Shown here one piece after another: positions 11,681-23,210 of a stretch of DNA of 64,000 nucleotides (within the stretch, counting starts at the first letter, position 1; every line of letters begins with the position of its first letter). This DNA is from Nemophila menziesii. Taxonomy: Eukaryota; Streptophyta; Magnoliopsida; Boraginales; Hydrophyllaceae. The DNA is taken from positions 3,410,001-3,474,000 of the forward strand of contig JARWIR010000061.1 of assembly GCA_029959085.1 (NCBI GenBank), read 5' to 3'. The notes under the pieces are model-generated. The model worked only from the letters and a program-made list of their open reading frames with translations, ran no database searches and was not told the origin of the DNA. Both the position numbers and the translations under genes were made by a program.

Positions 11681-11976
11681 AAACAAAGATTAATGTTCGA
11701 AGCGTTTTTTGAATCATGCACTCATGAATTATATTATGCATTAGTGTACTGTGAATGGTATACCTTACAAACTCCCACATCATAAGGGATCGAAGGGTGA
11801 TTCAATCAACTTTTGATGATTTTGTTTCAAAACTGTGGCTCTATTAGGTGTTATTGAATCACCCTTCGATCCCTTATGATGTGGGAGTTTGTAAGGTATA
11901 CCATTCACAGTACACTAATGCATAATATAATTCATGAGTGCATGATTCAAAAAACGCTTCGAACATTAATCTTTGT
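11681..11976. repeat. Templated fold-back insertion copied from 10794-10965
   Basis: 11681-11806 is a perfect reverse complement of 10840-10965 (126 bp). 11807-11976 is a perfect direct copy of 10794-10963 (170 bp). Together they form a hairpin with arms of about 124 bp and a 46-base spacer. The flanks carry a direct repeat of 'cattacatccctcgaacggc' (11644-11663 and 11983-12002). In X2 the corresponding place has about 340 bases of ordinary sequence instead. Confidence 0.9.
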
Positions 11977-12640
11977 AATAAAACATTACATCCCTCGAAC
12001 GGCTTATTGGTAAAATCCCATAACTAACTCATCATATTTCTTTTCATATGAATTCGTATATAGTACATACTCTATTGAATTTGATGATATGTATATTGTT
12101 AACTTTCTTGTTTCAATCCTTATTTGATACACTCGGAACTGATATGTATTATGCAACGGAGAATGAGAATTGTATGGTTATTAATATTTAGATCTCACAA
12201 ATATATCTTATTTAAATAGATTTACATTATATAACACATTCTTAAAACTTTGGTTTATGAATAGAAGATTATAGCCTCTATGATATTAAAATATGTTATT
12301 AATTTATATATAACTATTTTTGGCATTTAAGGAAATAATAATCAAACTATAATGATCAGATACTAAAATTGGATGTTACATGTATATAAGTAAACATACA
12401 CAGTTAATACTTTTTACAATACTTATATATAAGAATAATGAAAATTGTTGATCATGTAGACCTATTCCATATTCCTTTACTACAAAGTCATTTTGTACTT
12501 TTCTTTAAAAAAATTCACATAGTTAATATACTAATAAAGTGATTAAAAGAGAGAAAATTATTGAAACATTCAAAATTTATACTCAATCCATACTTTTGTA
12601 TATTATAAGGTTATTTTCTTTGTTTTCTTTAATAAGATCA

Positions 12641-13116
12641 TGACCATTATTTAATTAATAGAATATTTGCACTGTAGTATAAGTAAAACAAACGTTTTCA
12701 CAAAAAAAAAACATAGAATCTAAATCAATTATTGATACAGATTCTTAAAATAAATTAATAATCACTTAATTCCTACACCAGAAAATGTATTCATAAGAAT
12801 TATACTTACATCAGTTGCGATATTATCATCTTTTCTCTCTAAGTTCTCATTATCCTCCTTGGTCTTCTGAAAATGGGTCAGCATAAAAATAAGCAAAGTC
12901 ACTAAGATTTTTTCTTATAGTCTTTCTTTTGGTTGTCTAATGATAATAAAATTAACGATGACCGATGCCTTTTATTATGGAAATAATTGTATGAGTTTTT
13001 GGTTGTTGGGAGACGGTAAACCAAAAGGCTTAGCCTTTAAAAAAACAATAGTATTGATCATATATACAATAGATAGAGTCATATTTGTTGATAAATACAA
13101 TTTGGTTTCTAAGTAA
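12641..13116. other. AT-rich stretch without recognised content
   Basis: No open frame of note and no match to other parts of the window were seen; it lies between the tail of block X1 and the first MITE-like element. Confidence 0.4.
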
Positions 13117-13436
13117 ACATTAGAGTAAATTCTAATTTTAGGTCAAACATTCTAAATTACCATTTTTAGACCAAACATATTCAAAAGTACCATGTAGGTT
13201 ATTTAACTAACTCGTGATATATTTCGTAGATTTTAAAATTAATTTAGGCATTTCAAAGATTTGTAACTCTATTTGAAATATCCAATTTGTTTTTAAAATC
13301 TATGAAAATCTCACGGATTTAGTGAATTGGCCAAAAAATGGTACTTTGAATGAGATTGGCCTAAAAAGATACCATTGAATATGTTTGGCCTAAAATGATA
13401 CTTTTAAAGTTTGGTTTGAAAATGAATTTTCCTCTT
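13117..13436. mobile_element. MITE-like element, copy 1 (~320 bp)
   Basis: Both ends carry inverted versions of 'taaattctaattttaggtca' and 'ttttaggccaaacatattca', forming terminal inverted repeats of roughly 90-100 bp around a central part with 'ctatgaaaatctcacggatt'. No coding capacity. Related copies are at 14178-14445, 15006-15350 and 55011-55375. Confidence 0.65.
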
Positions 13437-13829
13437 AACCTTCATAAGGTTTTTTTCATGAACATTATATGTGCAATGTTAATCCATGGAATAAGTTTTA
13501 ATATCCATAAAAATAGTTTATAATATTTTATCATAAAATAATATATATTTATGTACAAGAATATTTAGAAAAATAGACACCAAGAACTAAATATGAAGAA
13601 AAAAAATAATAAATTATCGATACAATCTTAATTTGTTTTTTAAACAAGTAACTATATGTAAAAAAGATATAACTATTAGTTAATATAATCCTCCTTTTTA
13701 TATTATTAGTAAATCTTAAAGATATATATTAGTGATAGAATAAAGAAAAAAATGTTCTTTTGATCAACAATTTCACTAATAGTATAGAAAATTATTTTAA
13801 TATGTTTGGATATTTGGTGAAACCTTGGC
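13437..13829. other. AT-rich stretch downstream of the copia RNase H remnant
   Basis: It lies where the 3' untranslated region and LTR of the minus-strand copia element would be expected. I could not find an LTR pair or a polypurine tract, so this remains a positional guess. Confidence 0.3.
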
Positions 13830-14177
13830 TCCTGAACTTGAGTAATAGCTCAATTTCTATCAAAAAAATCAAATAATTGAAAACTTAATGGATGGAATCA
13901 GGTTATACTCCCTCACAAGATTTTTTATCCGATCAATTTCCTTTGCTGCATTACATATCTCAATGTATTCTAATTACGTGGTGCAAAAGATATATATTGC
14001 TTGTTTGGAACTCTTCCAGACTACAATTACATAAATACCGGTAAAATACCTAGATGAGGACTTTCCATCATCTTTTCCATAATAAAAATACGAATAAGTA
14101 TAACCTTATATACAAAGATATACCCTTCGATAAATTTACATGCAAATCCCATTCTTAAGTCAATACCTATGATCTAA

Positions 14178-14445
14178 ACACATTTTTAGGCTAAACGTTT
14201 CATTATGCTCATTTTTATGCAAAATGTATTAAAAATATCCATTTTTTTGGCTATTTAGACATTTCAATCCGTATCTTTATTTGACCACATCACAAACAAT
14301 CTATTTGAACCGTCGGAACTACCCTTAAAATCTATGAAAAATATGCATTTTGAATATGTTTGGCATAAAAATGAGCATCTGAACGTTTAGCCTAAAAATG
14401 ATTTCAAGCCATCGGTTATGGCCTCAAAATGGAATTTACTCAAAA
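14178..14445. mobile_element. MITE-like element, copy 2, inside copia RT/RNase H
   Basis: Inverted ends: 'taggctaaacgtt' on the left and 'aacgtttagcctaaaaatga' on the right. It lies between the RNase H remnant (to 14170) and the reverse-transcriptase C-part (from about 14450), so it is an insertion or nested repeat in the copia frame. Confidence 0.6.
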
Positions 14446-15005
14446 TTCAAGTAATATCCTTAGGTATTCTAAAGTACTATAGGATTTGTTTTACGATAAT
14501 CCAATGTCTAATGCTTGGATTAGACTGATATATACCCAAATATCCTTATTGCTTGCAAAATATCAAGCTTTGTACATATCATGTAATTCATAAGCCTGCC
14601 TATTATCGAAGTATAATGCAATATTTACATATGCTCTACTTCTTCTATCCAGGAGTCTTGGGAGACATCTCTTTGGAAAGATAGATCCCATACTTAATAT
14701 GAAATAAATCTTTCTATAGTTTTCTATGTTGAACTTTTATAACACTTTACAGACGTAGATGATTTGAGAGAGACCAATCAATTCTTTTACTCTATTTCAA
14801 AATATACGAATTCACGAAATATAAGTTGCATATCCCAAATATTTTGTGGAAAAAGTTATGCTTAACCAGATCTTAATATCATCATCACATATATCATCTC
14901 GACTAATCAATTGTTGAACTCTCACTGGTCTTATTTTAAGCACAAGGTTCATCTTCATTTATAAAGAAACCTCACTCTAATACTTCATTATTAAGATGAA
15001 GATAA

Positions 15006-15350
15006 AATACCATTTTTAAAAGTAACATTTTCAGGCTAAATGTATTCAAAACGCACATTTTTAGGCCATTTCACTAAACTCGTGAGATATTTCTAGATTC
15101 CAAGGACAATTTGGACACTTTAAATAGAGTTTCTAGTTTGTGATACCGTCATATAAATATATAATTTATTTGAAATGCCTAAATTATCCTTAAAATCTAT
15201 TTAATATCTCACCGAATTATTAGAATAGCCTAAAAATATGTGTTTTGAATACGTATGGCCTAACAGTGGTACTTTTAAAATGTTTGGCCTAAAAATATTT
15301 TTTGCCCATAGGTAACAACTTTAAAATTGAATTTCTCTAAACTGAATGTT
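15006..15350. mobile_element. MITE-like element, copy 3, inside copia RT
   Basis: Inverted arms are built from 'cacatttttaggccatttca' on the left and the matching 'cctaaaaatatgtgttttga' on the right, around 'cgtcatataaatatataatt'. It splits the copia RT. The same element sits at the same place in the second copia copy (55011-55375), so it was present before that segment was duplicated. Confidence 0.65.
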
Positions 15351-17000
15351 ATACCTTATAGAATCTTTCTCTAGACCATAAACAGATCTCTTAAGCTTGA
15401 ATACTTGATTATTTTTCTTGGACACAAAACCTTAGAGTTGTTGCATAAAAGTATGTTCCTAGAGATATCCATTTAAAATGTGGATTAAAATCCATTTGCC
15501 AAACTTTATACTTACAACATGCTGAAATAGAAAACATCATACAAATACTTTTAAGTGTAGAAAACAAAATAACGGTTTTAGCCACAGTCAAAGCCTTTAT
15601 ATTATGATATCCTTTGACTACTAGTTGAGTTGTATATGTCACTACCTTTCCATACAATACTATATTTCTCTTGAAGAACCATTTACACCATATATTTACA
15701 ATGCCATCACGAGGATCTTTCTACGTCTAAATAGTGGTGTATTACATGTAGTTAATTTTGTGTGCAAAGCTTCATACCACTTACTATAATAAAAATCACA
15801 TATCACACCCTTGTTGGTTGTGGGATCATCTATTAGATGATTATCTCCAAATAAAAATATTTTTATGGTCCTCCATTTAAAAATCCATATCGTTTAGTAT
15901 AGAGATTTTATATTTGTCCTACAAATACCTTGTGTGTTTGTGGTTTTTAGAAATCATTGAATGGTTTTCTCTACTTAGTCATGTTTTATTAATGATATAG
16001 ATATTCTTCACACCAACTCTACTTTCATTACGCCACCACACCTTTTTTTTTAACTCTCTTTCAAGAAAAGAGATTCATGACTAACCCAAACTTTATGATG
16101 ATTTAAAAGTATAAGTAATACCATTTCAAATCTTTAGAATATCCCACAAATATACCCTTATTCTAACTTATACAATATGAAAAAAGAAGGTAAACCCAAA
16201 TACTAATAATCTTCAAACATTGCTACATTCCAAACAACATCTCGAATGAGGGTGTAATGACAAAACTCTATTCAATATATAACAAACAATAAGGAGAAAA
16301 TTCTACCCATTTGTCTTTCTACTTTAGCTTTAAAATTGTTGAACTTTTCCAAAGATTTTAATTTATTCTTTATAAGCTATAAAAACCGATAGTGTCTGAA
16401 ATCAACTCTATAGGTTATAAAAAATAATTGTTATCTTCTCGAGACAATGTATTAAAAGGTTCACATACATTAATATGAATTCATTCAAACAATTATGTGA
16501 CTTTGAAACTTTGTCCAATAAAAGGTGAACTGGCCATCTTTACATGTATAAAAGATATAAAAATTTGTACTAGGTTCATAACTTATTGAATAAATTAATT
16601 CATCTTGGGCCAACATGACAATCCTCTTGCCATTAGTATGAACAATCCTAAAATGGCATTACTTTTCAGGATTATAGTTACCTAATGGATGTTATCAGTA
16701 AATTGTGGTATAAAAAACAACATCTATCTAACATGTGGGCGAGCATGAAGACTTCAAATATGTAGTTAGTGACGGTAGGACCGAGAAGCATGCATTGGAA
16801 AAAGGAAATATTTGTTACACAAGAATTTGAGAATCTTAAAATACTACCTTAGGGGCCTTAAATAAAATCACCTTTCTCACAAAAGAGAAAAAACCTAGAT
16901 CTTGAGGAGTCGGAGAATATAAATCAAGATCATGTGGGTAATGTCATAATTATTAGGGATATTGAGGATTTACAAAAGTTAGCATTTATATTGTATGATG

Positions 17001-18020
17001 CGAAGCATTGCTTTTTTAAGCAAAAAACAAGATGTTTCCTTGTACTGAAAAGTGATAGGTTTACCAAATAATTTCACTACATTATGAAGAGAGGAATAAA
17101 AGGAAATTTCTAACATCGATTGAGTCTTTAGAAATTTTAAAACTCAACTTAAATTAAACAATTTCATGATACTTTGTCAAGTACTTTTAAAAATTATTGG
17201 GTGTTTGAGTGTCCATAATATAGGGTGAGTAGGATGTTTTTTAGTGGGGTAATATATTTACAGAGAAGAAAGAAGCTTCTGTATGAACGATTTTTACTAA
17301 CAAGGAAGGTAAAGAGGTTGAATTTTCCAAAGAAAGATAAAGGTAGCGGGAGTGGAAGTGTATTCATTGGATCTCCTATAAATATTGTGGATAATGGGTT
17401 GATTGAGTTTATAAGGTAATTGTTCAGTTTATTAGTCTATCTTTAGTAGTTAGATTGCATAATAAACACATTAATTCTCAAGACAAATGATCCTTCAATA
17501 GTGGATAATTAAAGAACGATTTCCTTTTCAGATGTGGAGTATAATGAATTTCTGATGATTATTTTGAAAAGGATGGAATAATTGATTGATCTTGAAACAC
17601 CTTGGTTTCAAGTAAACTCATGTCAAATAATATACAAGAGAGATAATCTTTCCTCATAGAAGAGTAAATTGTATATACCATTGTATACTTTCTAAATCAT
17701 CAGATTTTTTTACTCTATATATTTTTGAGTTCTACGTGAAATAAAATCTATGTAGTATAGATATAACCGCATTGTAATTGGGTTTCTACATATGTGAACC
17801 GGTTAAAAACAAGTAAAGACTCTGTCCGATATTAACATTAAGTTAAAAAAACCAAATATCTTACAAAAGTGTGTCACGCCGTTGGTGATGAATAATGTTT
17901 GTTCCCTTATGCCTTTGTCAGTTGATGGTGTCTTTGTGGGGAAAGATCTTGCACTCGTTGCCAACAAGGCTCATAGACCGATTGGGCCTCTTCTTTTATG
18001 ACAGCTGGTATGTCCTGGGG
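17001..18020. other. Flank of LTR-2, shared with three other LTR copies
   Basis: No intact gene. 17225-17419 contains an open frame on the plus strand, and its second half ('LNFPKKDKGSGSG') is also found, broken, at 28355-28440. 17790-18020 is nearly identical to 50665-50900 and similar to 28835-29050 and 56672-56779, always next to the same LTR end. The minus-strand reading of the last part resembles protein ('LTPQDIPAGIIEEA' in the copy at 29050), but I do not recognise it. Confidence 0.45.
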
Positions 18021-19520
18021 TGTGATAAAATTAAACGATAAATAAGAGGACCTACTGACCATAAGTGTACGGCTCGTTCCAAGTAACAGATAAGTATTAG
18101 GGATTTTATTCTCAAGGATTGGACTGGTATAACTCAAGTGTTCAAAAGATAAGTATTAGTAATTGCTAATATAGAAAATAAATTATAAATGATTTTAGTT
18201 TGGTTTTGATTTATAAACTACTAAACTCAAATAAATAAATAACTAAAGCTTAACAAAAAGTAAATTAATTAAAACTAAAGAGATGTAAACGCAAGGATGA
18301 GAGGTGTACTTGAGTCTTGCAAGGGATCCACCTAAATTCATACAAATAATGCTTCCGTTTTAGGGTAAAACATGTATTTACGTATTAGTCGGGACTCTAA
18401 ATTCTCCTAACCCATGTCTGGGTGGACTTAGGAGCTATCCTTCGGTATTATAAACCTCGTTAGGGAGATTATATCTACTTTCAGATGTTAATGTGTTTTA
18501 ACAAATTGGATACGTGGTTGGTCAAGCCCGCCAGCAACATTGGCGAATACCACGCGTCTGTACCTATGTCCATAATCAAACCGCCGGTCAAGGTTATCAC
18601 CCGGCACTAGTGAATAGTCCAATTACAAATACCTATTTCTAATTTGCGTCTTAATTAAAAATAGTAGAAAAGCTCACGGTAATATTCAATCCAAAATACC
18701 GTACTTAATTCAAATCAAATAAACCCAAAATTTCGAAAAACATCAAATTGTATAAATTAGGCTCAACCCATATTGGGATTCTCAAGCACTAAATGTTTAA
18801 CTCATATTAAAAGTAAAAACAATAATGAAATTAAAGCATTCATGTTTTCTAATACAAAAAAAAGATAAATAACCTAATTAAAGGGTTGGTTTGAATTGTT
18901 GTTGAAGAAGATAGACTTCTCAAGCTCTTCCTTTGAATTTTTCCTTTTTGATCTGCTTTGACTTGTGGAAATTATGAAGCGTACTAAAAATGAGATAAAA
19001 AAAATCTATTTAAACTATTACAAATCGGATTGGGCTTTAATCTTATTTAATTAAATGATTAAAAACCCAAGTCCAATAAGTAATTCACGTAACTGTTGTA
19101 CACAATCTAGTAAAACGAGCGTAACTTTTGTGTCTTAAGTCCAAATCACCTGATCCCAATCCTCAATTCGAGCTAACTCGAAGGCACACCTTTTTCATTT
19201 AAATTACCAAACAGATTTGAATGCTCTTTTTCAACTCCTTGAGTGGTACTTGCGGTCCTTTGACCTCTCTTCTTGATCTAAGACATTAAACTTCAATTTT
19301 TCTCCTCATCTTGGTGATCTATATCATCTACGTTCCTAAGAAATTTATTCTAAAAAGAAACAAATTAACGCACAAAAACTCTAAAAAATGTAAGTTATTA
19401 AATTCCAACTAGAGAAAGTGCAATATGATAAAATAAGCATACAAGTCTATCAATAAGCCTAACATCTACCTAAAATGATTTCTCCTAAGGAAATATATTT
19501 TTCAAAAAAGGGAGACATCA
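18021..19520 (-). repeat. LTR-2 of the Athila-like family
   Basis: On the minus strand it starts TGATGTCTCC (19520) right after a 'gactttggggttt' tract and ends 'ttttatcaca' (18021). Its length of 1,500 bp matches LTR-1, LTR-3 and LTR-4. Only one LTR is present with 3' internal sequence upstream, so this is the 3' LTR of a truncated element. Confidence 0.75.
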
Positions 19521-20930
19521 AAACCCCAAAGTCAAACCTTTGTCGTCTCGACAAAGTAATATAGTAACAAAGGTCTATGACACATAAAAATGCAGAGTCT
19601 TGTGAATGGTACCCAAAGAACATCTTAAAATAAAAGTCATATAGTATAACATAAGAAATAATGTACATATACATCTTCCATACATTGAAACATAAACAAT
19701 ATCAATCCAAAATTAACTTCACAATGCTAGATAGTTACACTTACTACTTAGCTTGTGATGGTGGCTATATGGTGTTCAACGATCCTCACTTGCTTTGAAT
19801 GCTCCAATTGGCTTACTTCATATTGGCTGAATTATAAATTCACTATGTATCCAGAAATCACAAGGACTTTCTGGTTTTAGCGTATCCTCACGGACGGTAT
19901 GCTATGTATATTTGGTAAACCGATGTGAGCTTTTGGCTCTCTCCTCACTTACCATCAACAAATTGTACAAGAGATTAATTTACACTCGAATATGTTTTCA
20001 CTCAACCCATTTAACACACTAATTTAGGGACACCAAACTCACCCAATGAGTACTAAATATGTTTCCCAAAACTTCCACGTTGTCAGTTACATGATTTTTT
20101 TAATTATACATCTTTTTTTCTTTTCTTTGTAAGATATCTTTGACCATCATTTTGATGTGAAATGGTCATGTCGGTTATAATTTTTTTATTTTTCCCTTAT
20201 TTTTTCAAATACCCCTTATTTCTTTGGTAAACCGAAGTGAGCTTTTGGCTCTCTCCTCACTTACCATCAACAAATTGTACAACAGATTAGTTTACACTCG
20301 AATATGTTTTCACTCAACCCATTTGACGCACTAATTTAGGGTCACCAAATTCACCCAATGAGTACTAAATATGGTTCCCAAAACTTCCACGTTGTCAGTT
20401 ACATGATTTTTTTGATTATACATCTTTTTTTCTTTTCTTTGTAAGATATATTTGACCATCATTTTGATGTGAATGGTCATGTCGGTTATAAATTTTTTAT
20501 TTTTCCCTTGTTTTTTCAAAGACCCCGACAAAGGGTTACAAATAATATATCCTCATCAATTGCGAACATCATACTAACGCATACAAGTCCCTCCCAATGT
20601 AATTTCCCAGTGATGCAACCACCACCCTAAACTCAAGCTCTAGATAGGAAGTCTCAGGATCGTGATTCAAGTGCGGGTCATATGGAAAGTCCTATAAACT
20701 AAGGGGATATAGCATATATCGTGGTGACAAAAGAAAGGTTTAAAGGCTAAAAATGGGGCTAAGAAGTATAATATTAATCATAGGTTAGAAAGCTAAAAGT
20801 TTTCAAATGGATATCAAAGAATTGCCTTTATCATTTTCCTAATTTTCCTAGTTATATAGCTTGCCTCTAGTTTTTAACTAAGTGAGTTCTCTACTTATTT
20901 AGATCTCACGTTCTATACACCACTCATTTT
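19521..20930 (-). mobile_element. Athila-like 3' internal region, copy E3
   Basis: Non-coding and homologous to 2600-3572 in reverse orientation. It carries the conserved 'gagagagccaaaagctcac' and 'catatgacccgcacttgaa' landmarks. A stem-like 'cgagacgacaaagg' motif precedes the LTR. It contains a 312-bp tandem duplication. Confidence 0.65.
19911..20530. repeat. 312-bp tandem duplication inside E3
   Basis: Two direct units, starting 'tttggtaaac' at 19911 and at 20223, differ at only scattered positions. Copies E4 and E5 have a single unit, so the duplication is specific to E3. Confidence 0.85.
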
Positions 20931-21059
20931 CTCTAAGTACAAGCTTACTTTTTTTGCATTGTTTATTAATTTTTCCTATCAATTTTAATGTTTACATGCA
21001 ATTAAAGTGTGTTTTACATTAGCTCCTAAGGTCTACAATTTTCTATCATAAATTTATAA

Positions 21060-21958
21060 AAGGTATGGTATATAGTGTGAGACAATGATACCAAGACGTG
21101 AGATTAGACCTGTTATGAACTCCTAATGACAAAAGAAAAGAAAATACAAGGTAAGGAAGTATACGGCCCGCCAAATATGTACAAGGATCCAATATTCAGA
21201 GATACAACCATTGTCATTACTTCTATTTCAGAAATATTTTATCAATAATATTTTTTGCAAACGATCACTTAATTAATAAGGACGGGTTTAAATTAATTAA
21301 TATTTTGGACAAGAGGTTATAAAATTTGGGTTGGGCCGGAAAAAAGTTTGGCTAGCATGGTTCTTTATTTACTTAAGTATGGGATAATCTTAATTTTTTT
21401 GGGTTAAAATTTTACTTAACCCTATAAAGTACATAGTTTATTGGAATCAAACCCTAACAAAACTTCATTTAGATATAGCATCACACTAATATCTCTTCTA
21501 GCATCCAAAGACTATTCAAAGCGTCAACACCAAGCAATAATTATCTCAATTTCATCTCTTAACCCACTTTTTTTTTTGTATTATGTTTCTTGAACGTGGC
21601 CGACCTCAGATCTCCGTGAAAAGAAAACTTTTCCCCAGATCTCTATGAAAAAAGTACTACTTTATTTCGTATCTTGGATCCATGGCCATGGTATTTTAGT
21701 TATACTTTCAACGACAAAGGTATATTTTCAATTCCTAATTTTTTGTTAATAACACATATTTTATTTAGAAAAAACTCAACTCTAATAAATATTATATATT
21801 TTTTAATTTCATGATTATATTTTACAATTTGAAAACTATTTAGAAATAAAAATATGATTGAAATAGGAAATTAAGTTTTTTATCAAGAAAAAATAGTGTC
21901 AAATAAGTTGTAATAGATCTTATGATTGTAATTTTGATATTTGTTATTCCTTTGGTTT
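21060..21958 (+). repeat. Upstream part of the DUF724 unit, copy 2
   Basis: Similar to 7690-8340 up to about 21680. It then has about 285 extra bases (21674-21958) with possible intron borders: 'catg/gtatttta' near 21692 and 'tttggtttccag' ending at 21961. 'ggatccatggccatg' at the left border could hold a start codon. Confidence 0.45.
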
Positions 21959-22546
21959 CCAGTTAGGAGGTGGAGAGATCATCGTGAAGAGAAAAAGAGT
22001 AAGGCCAATGAAGGTACAAATCAAGAGTCTCGAATATCTGATAATAGGTAAAAACATAAACTCCTCATATGGTGGACAATTTTGTGGTGTATTTATAGAG
22101 TAACCATGAATACAATTTTGTGTGCATATCATACCTACATTAGAGAAGATGAAATGATGGATAACGAACCACTTTTAATGTGGTTCAAAGAGAAAATGAA
22201 CTAGGGTACTACTAAAAGTAAGCAAGAAAGTTATGAGTTGGTTAATACTTTATCCTCAGTTTTTTCTTTTGGTTAATTATACTTATTATTATATATCTCC
22301 GAGCAAGGAAATATTAAAGAAACACGGAAGCCATGGGGCACAGAAGGTACTGTGGGCAACCTTTGAAAAAACAGATGTGTTTAAAAAGATACAACAAAAG
22401 TCTCATTTCATGCCTCTACTAATGTACAAAGAAATCGATGGTGAAGGCTTAGCTATTAGGAGTATGGAGACTTTTGCAGTTGAAATTTATATAACACTTG
22501 AATTAAATAAGGAAAAAGAAGAGGTTCAAGGAAAACAAGAAACATA
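21959..22546 (+). pseudogene. DUF724-domain gene fragment, copy 2
   Basis: The frame open to 22547 encodes 'VLWATFEKTDVFKKIQQKSH' (about 22352-22411) and then 'FMPLL', 'GEGLAIRSMETFA' and an acidic/basic end. This follows the DUF724 pattern (W-x-x-x-E-S-M-x-V-F-x-x-x-P-Q-x-P-H-F-x-P-L, then EGLAIG-M-V-TFA). Upstream, 'DNEPLLMWFKEKMN' is in a related frame with a stop at 22202. The usual C-terminal helical part of DUF724 is missing, and the frame ends after a Lys/Glu-rich tail. The domain has no known catalytic activity. The copy is more complete than that at 8341 but still broken. Confidence 0.6.
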
Positions 22547-22730
22547 AATTCAAGTATAGCATAAGGATGAACCGACTAATAGTTGTTCTACTATTTAGAA
22601 GTTTCTATAAATATCTCACAACTTACCCGAGTCAAAGGCCTCTCTAATGCAATAAGACATTATATATATATATATATATTATATTTCAAAGTTTTTCCTA
22701 CGGTCCTGATTTACCCCCTTAAGTGGGGGC

Positions 22731-22796
22731 CAGGATCGATTCTGGGAAAACATAAGTGGTGGACAGGATCGATTCTGGCAAAACATAAGTGGTGGC
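22731..22796. repeat. 33-bp tandem duplication (x2)
   Basis: Two units beginning 'caggatcgattctgg' and ending 'cataagtggtgg', 22731-22763 and 22764-22796, with one difference inside. Confidence 0.9.
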
Positions 22797-22807
22797 GGCC
22801 CCACTTT

Positions 22808-23210
22808 TTTTTTATACACAACACGTATAGCAAAAGAATACAAAAAAAGACAAAAAAAACCCCAAACCCCTCATTTCACTCTCCTTTCGAAACCCTCCGC
22901 CAGTCTCTTCTCCAGAACCCCTCAAGCTGCTCAATCGACCCTCCACAAACCTAATCTCCAGCGCCGAGAATCTCACCGCTTCACTCAAATCACTTCACCT
23001 CTTCACTTCACCACTTCACGTCTCTCCTACCAAGCCGCTCAATCGGATCGAAGAACCCTATCTCCAGCTCCGATGAAGAAGAAAAAGGAAAGAGATAAAG
23101 CCGTTCAATCGAATCGATTCGACGCCACGCTTTATAAAGCCTACTGCAATCTCTGTAATTGCAAAACCCCAATTTAAACTCTTAAAGAATTGTCTGAAAT
23201 CAAGTAATCC
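22808..23210 (+). pseudogene. Plant gene 5' leader and first exon-like segment
   Basis: CT-rich, less AT-rich sequence typical of a eudicot 5' untranslated region (for example 'tcgaagaaccctatctccag'). An ATG near 23073 opens a short frame starting MKKKKERDKAVQSNRFDATL and ending near 23175. Such a Lys-rich start would fit a nucleolar protein, and the RRM exons at 24115-24315 lie downstream, but the link is inference. A related leader sequence recurs at 27018-27170. Confidence 0.4.

Larger units (their letters stand above)
8823..12640. repeat. Repeat block X, copy X1
   Basis: A 3.8 kb block that matches 51442-54945 (X2) and, with gaps, 48718-50640 (X3). Order: (TA)n, a T-rich stretch with 'ttctcttaaggaggcagatt' near 9305, the 'gatttgtctcat' monomer array (9600-10210), a minus-strand gene-like segment (10800-11420) and an AT-rich tail. 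No terminal repeats or transposase were found, so the class is unknown. Confidence 0.65.
13830..17000 (-). pseudogene. Ty1/copia pol remnant: integrase, reverse transcriptase, RNase H
   Basis: Minus-strand translation with many stops follows the copia order from high to low coordinates. Integrase start: 'KMASSPFIGQSFKV' near 16530. Later integrase: a 'RVL...HPHSRCCLECSNV' stretch near 16230, matching the 'LNRVPSK..PYEMW' region. Reverse transcriptase N-part: 15730-15400, including 'LKSICMMF' and 'VWQMDFN' (family motif WQMDVKTAFLNG), then 'KRSIYGLE'. RT C-part: 14950-14600 ('KYLGYATYIS', 'RVKELIGLSQ'). RNase H: 14170-13830 ('VVWKSSKQA', 'LEYIEICNAAKEI', then 'QVQEPRFHQ'-like residues). Two MITE-like elements interrupt it. 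No ends or LTRs were recognised, and it is clearly dead. Confidence 0.75.

Noticed and set aside
22583..22954. 123-codon plus-strand frame across a TA microsatellite, a 33-bp duplication and a leader
   Set aside because: It crosses unrelated segments and low-complexity sequence; no domain.
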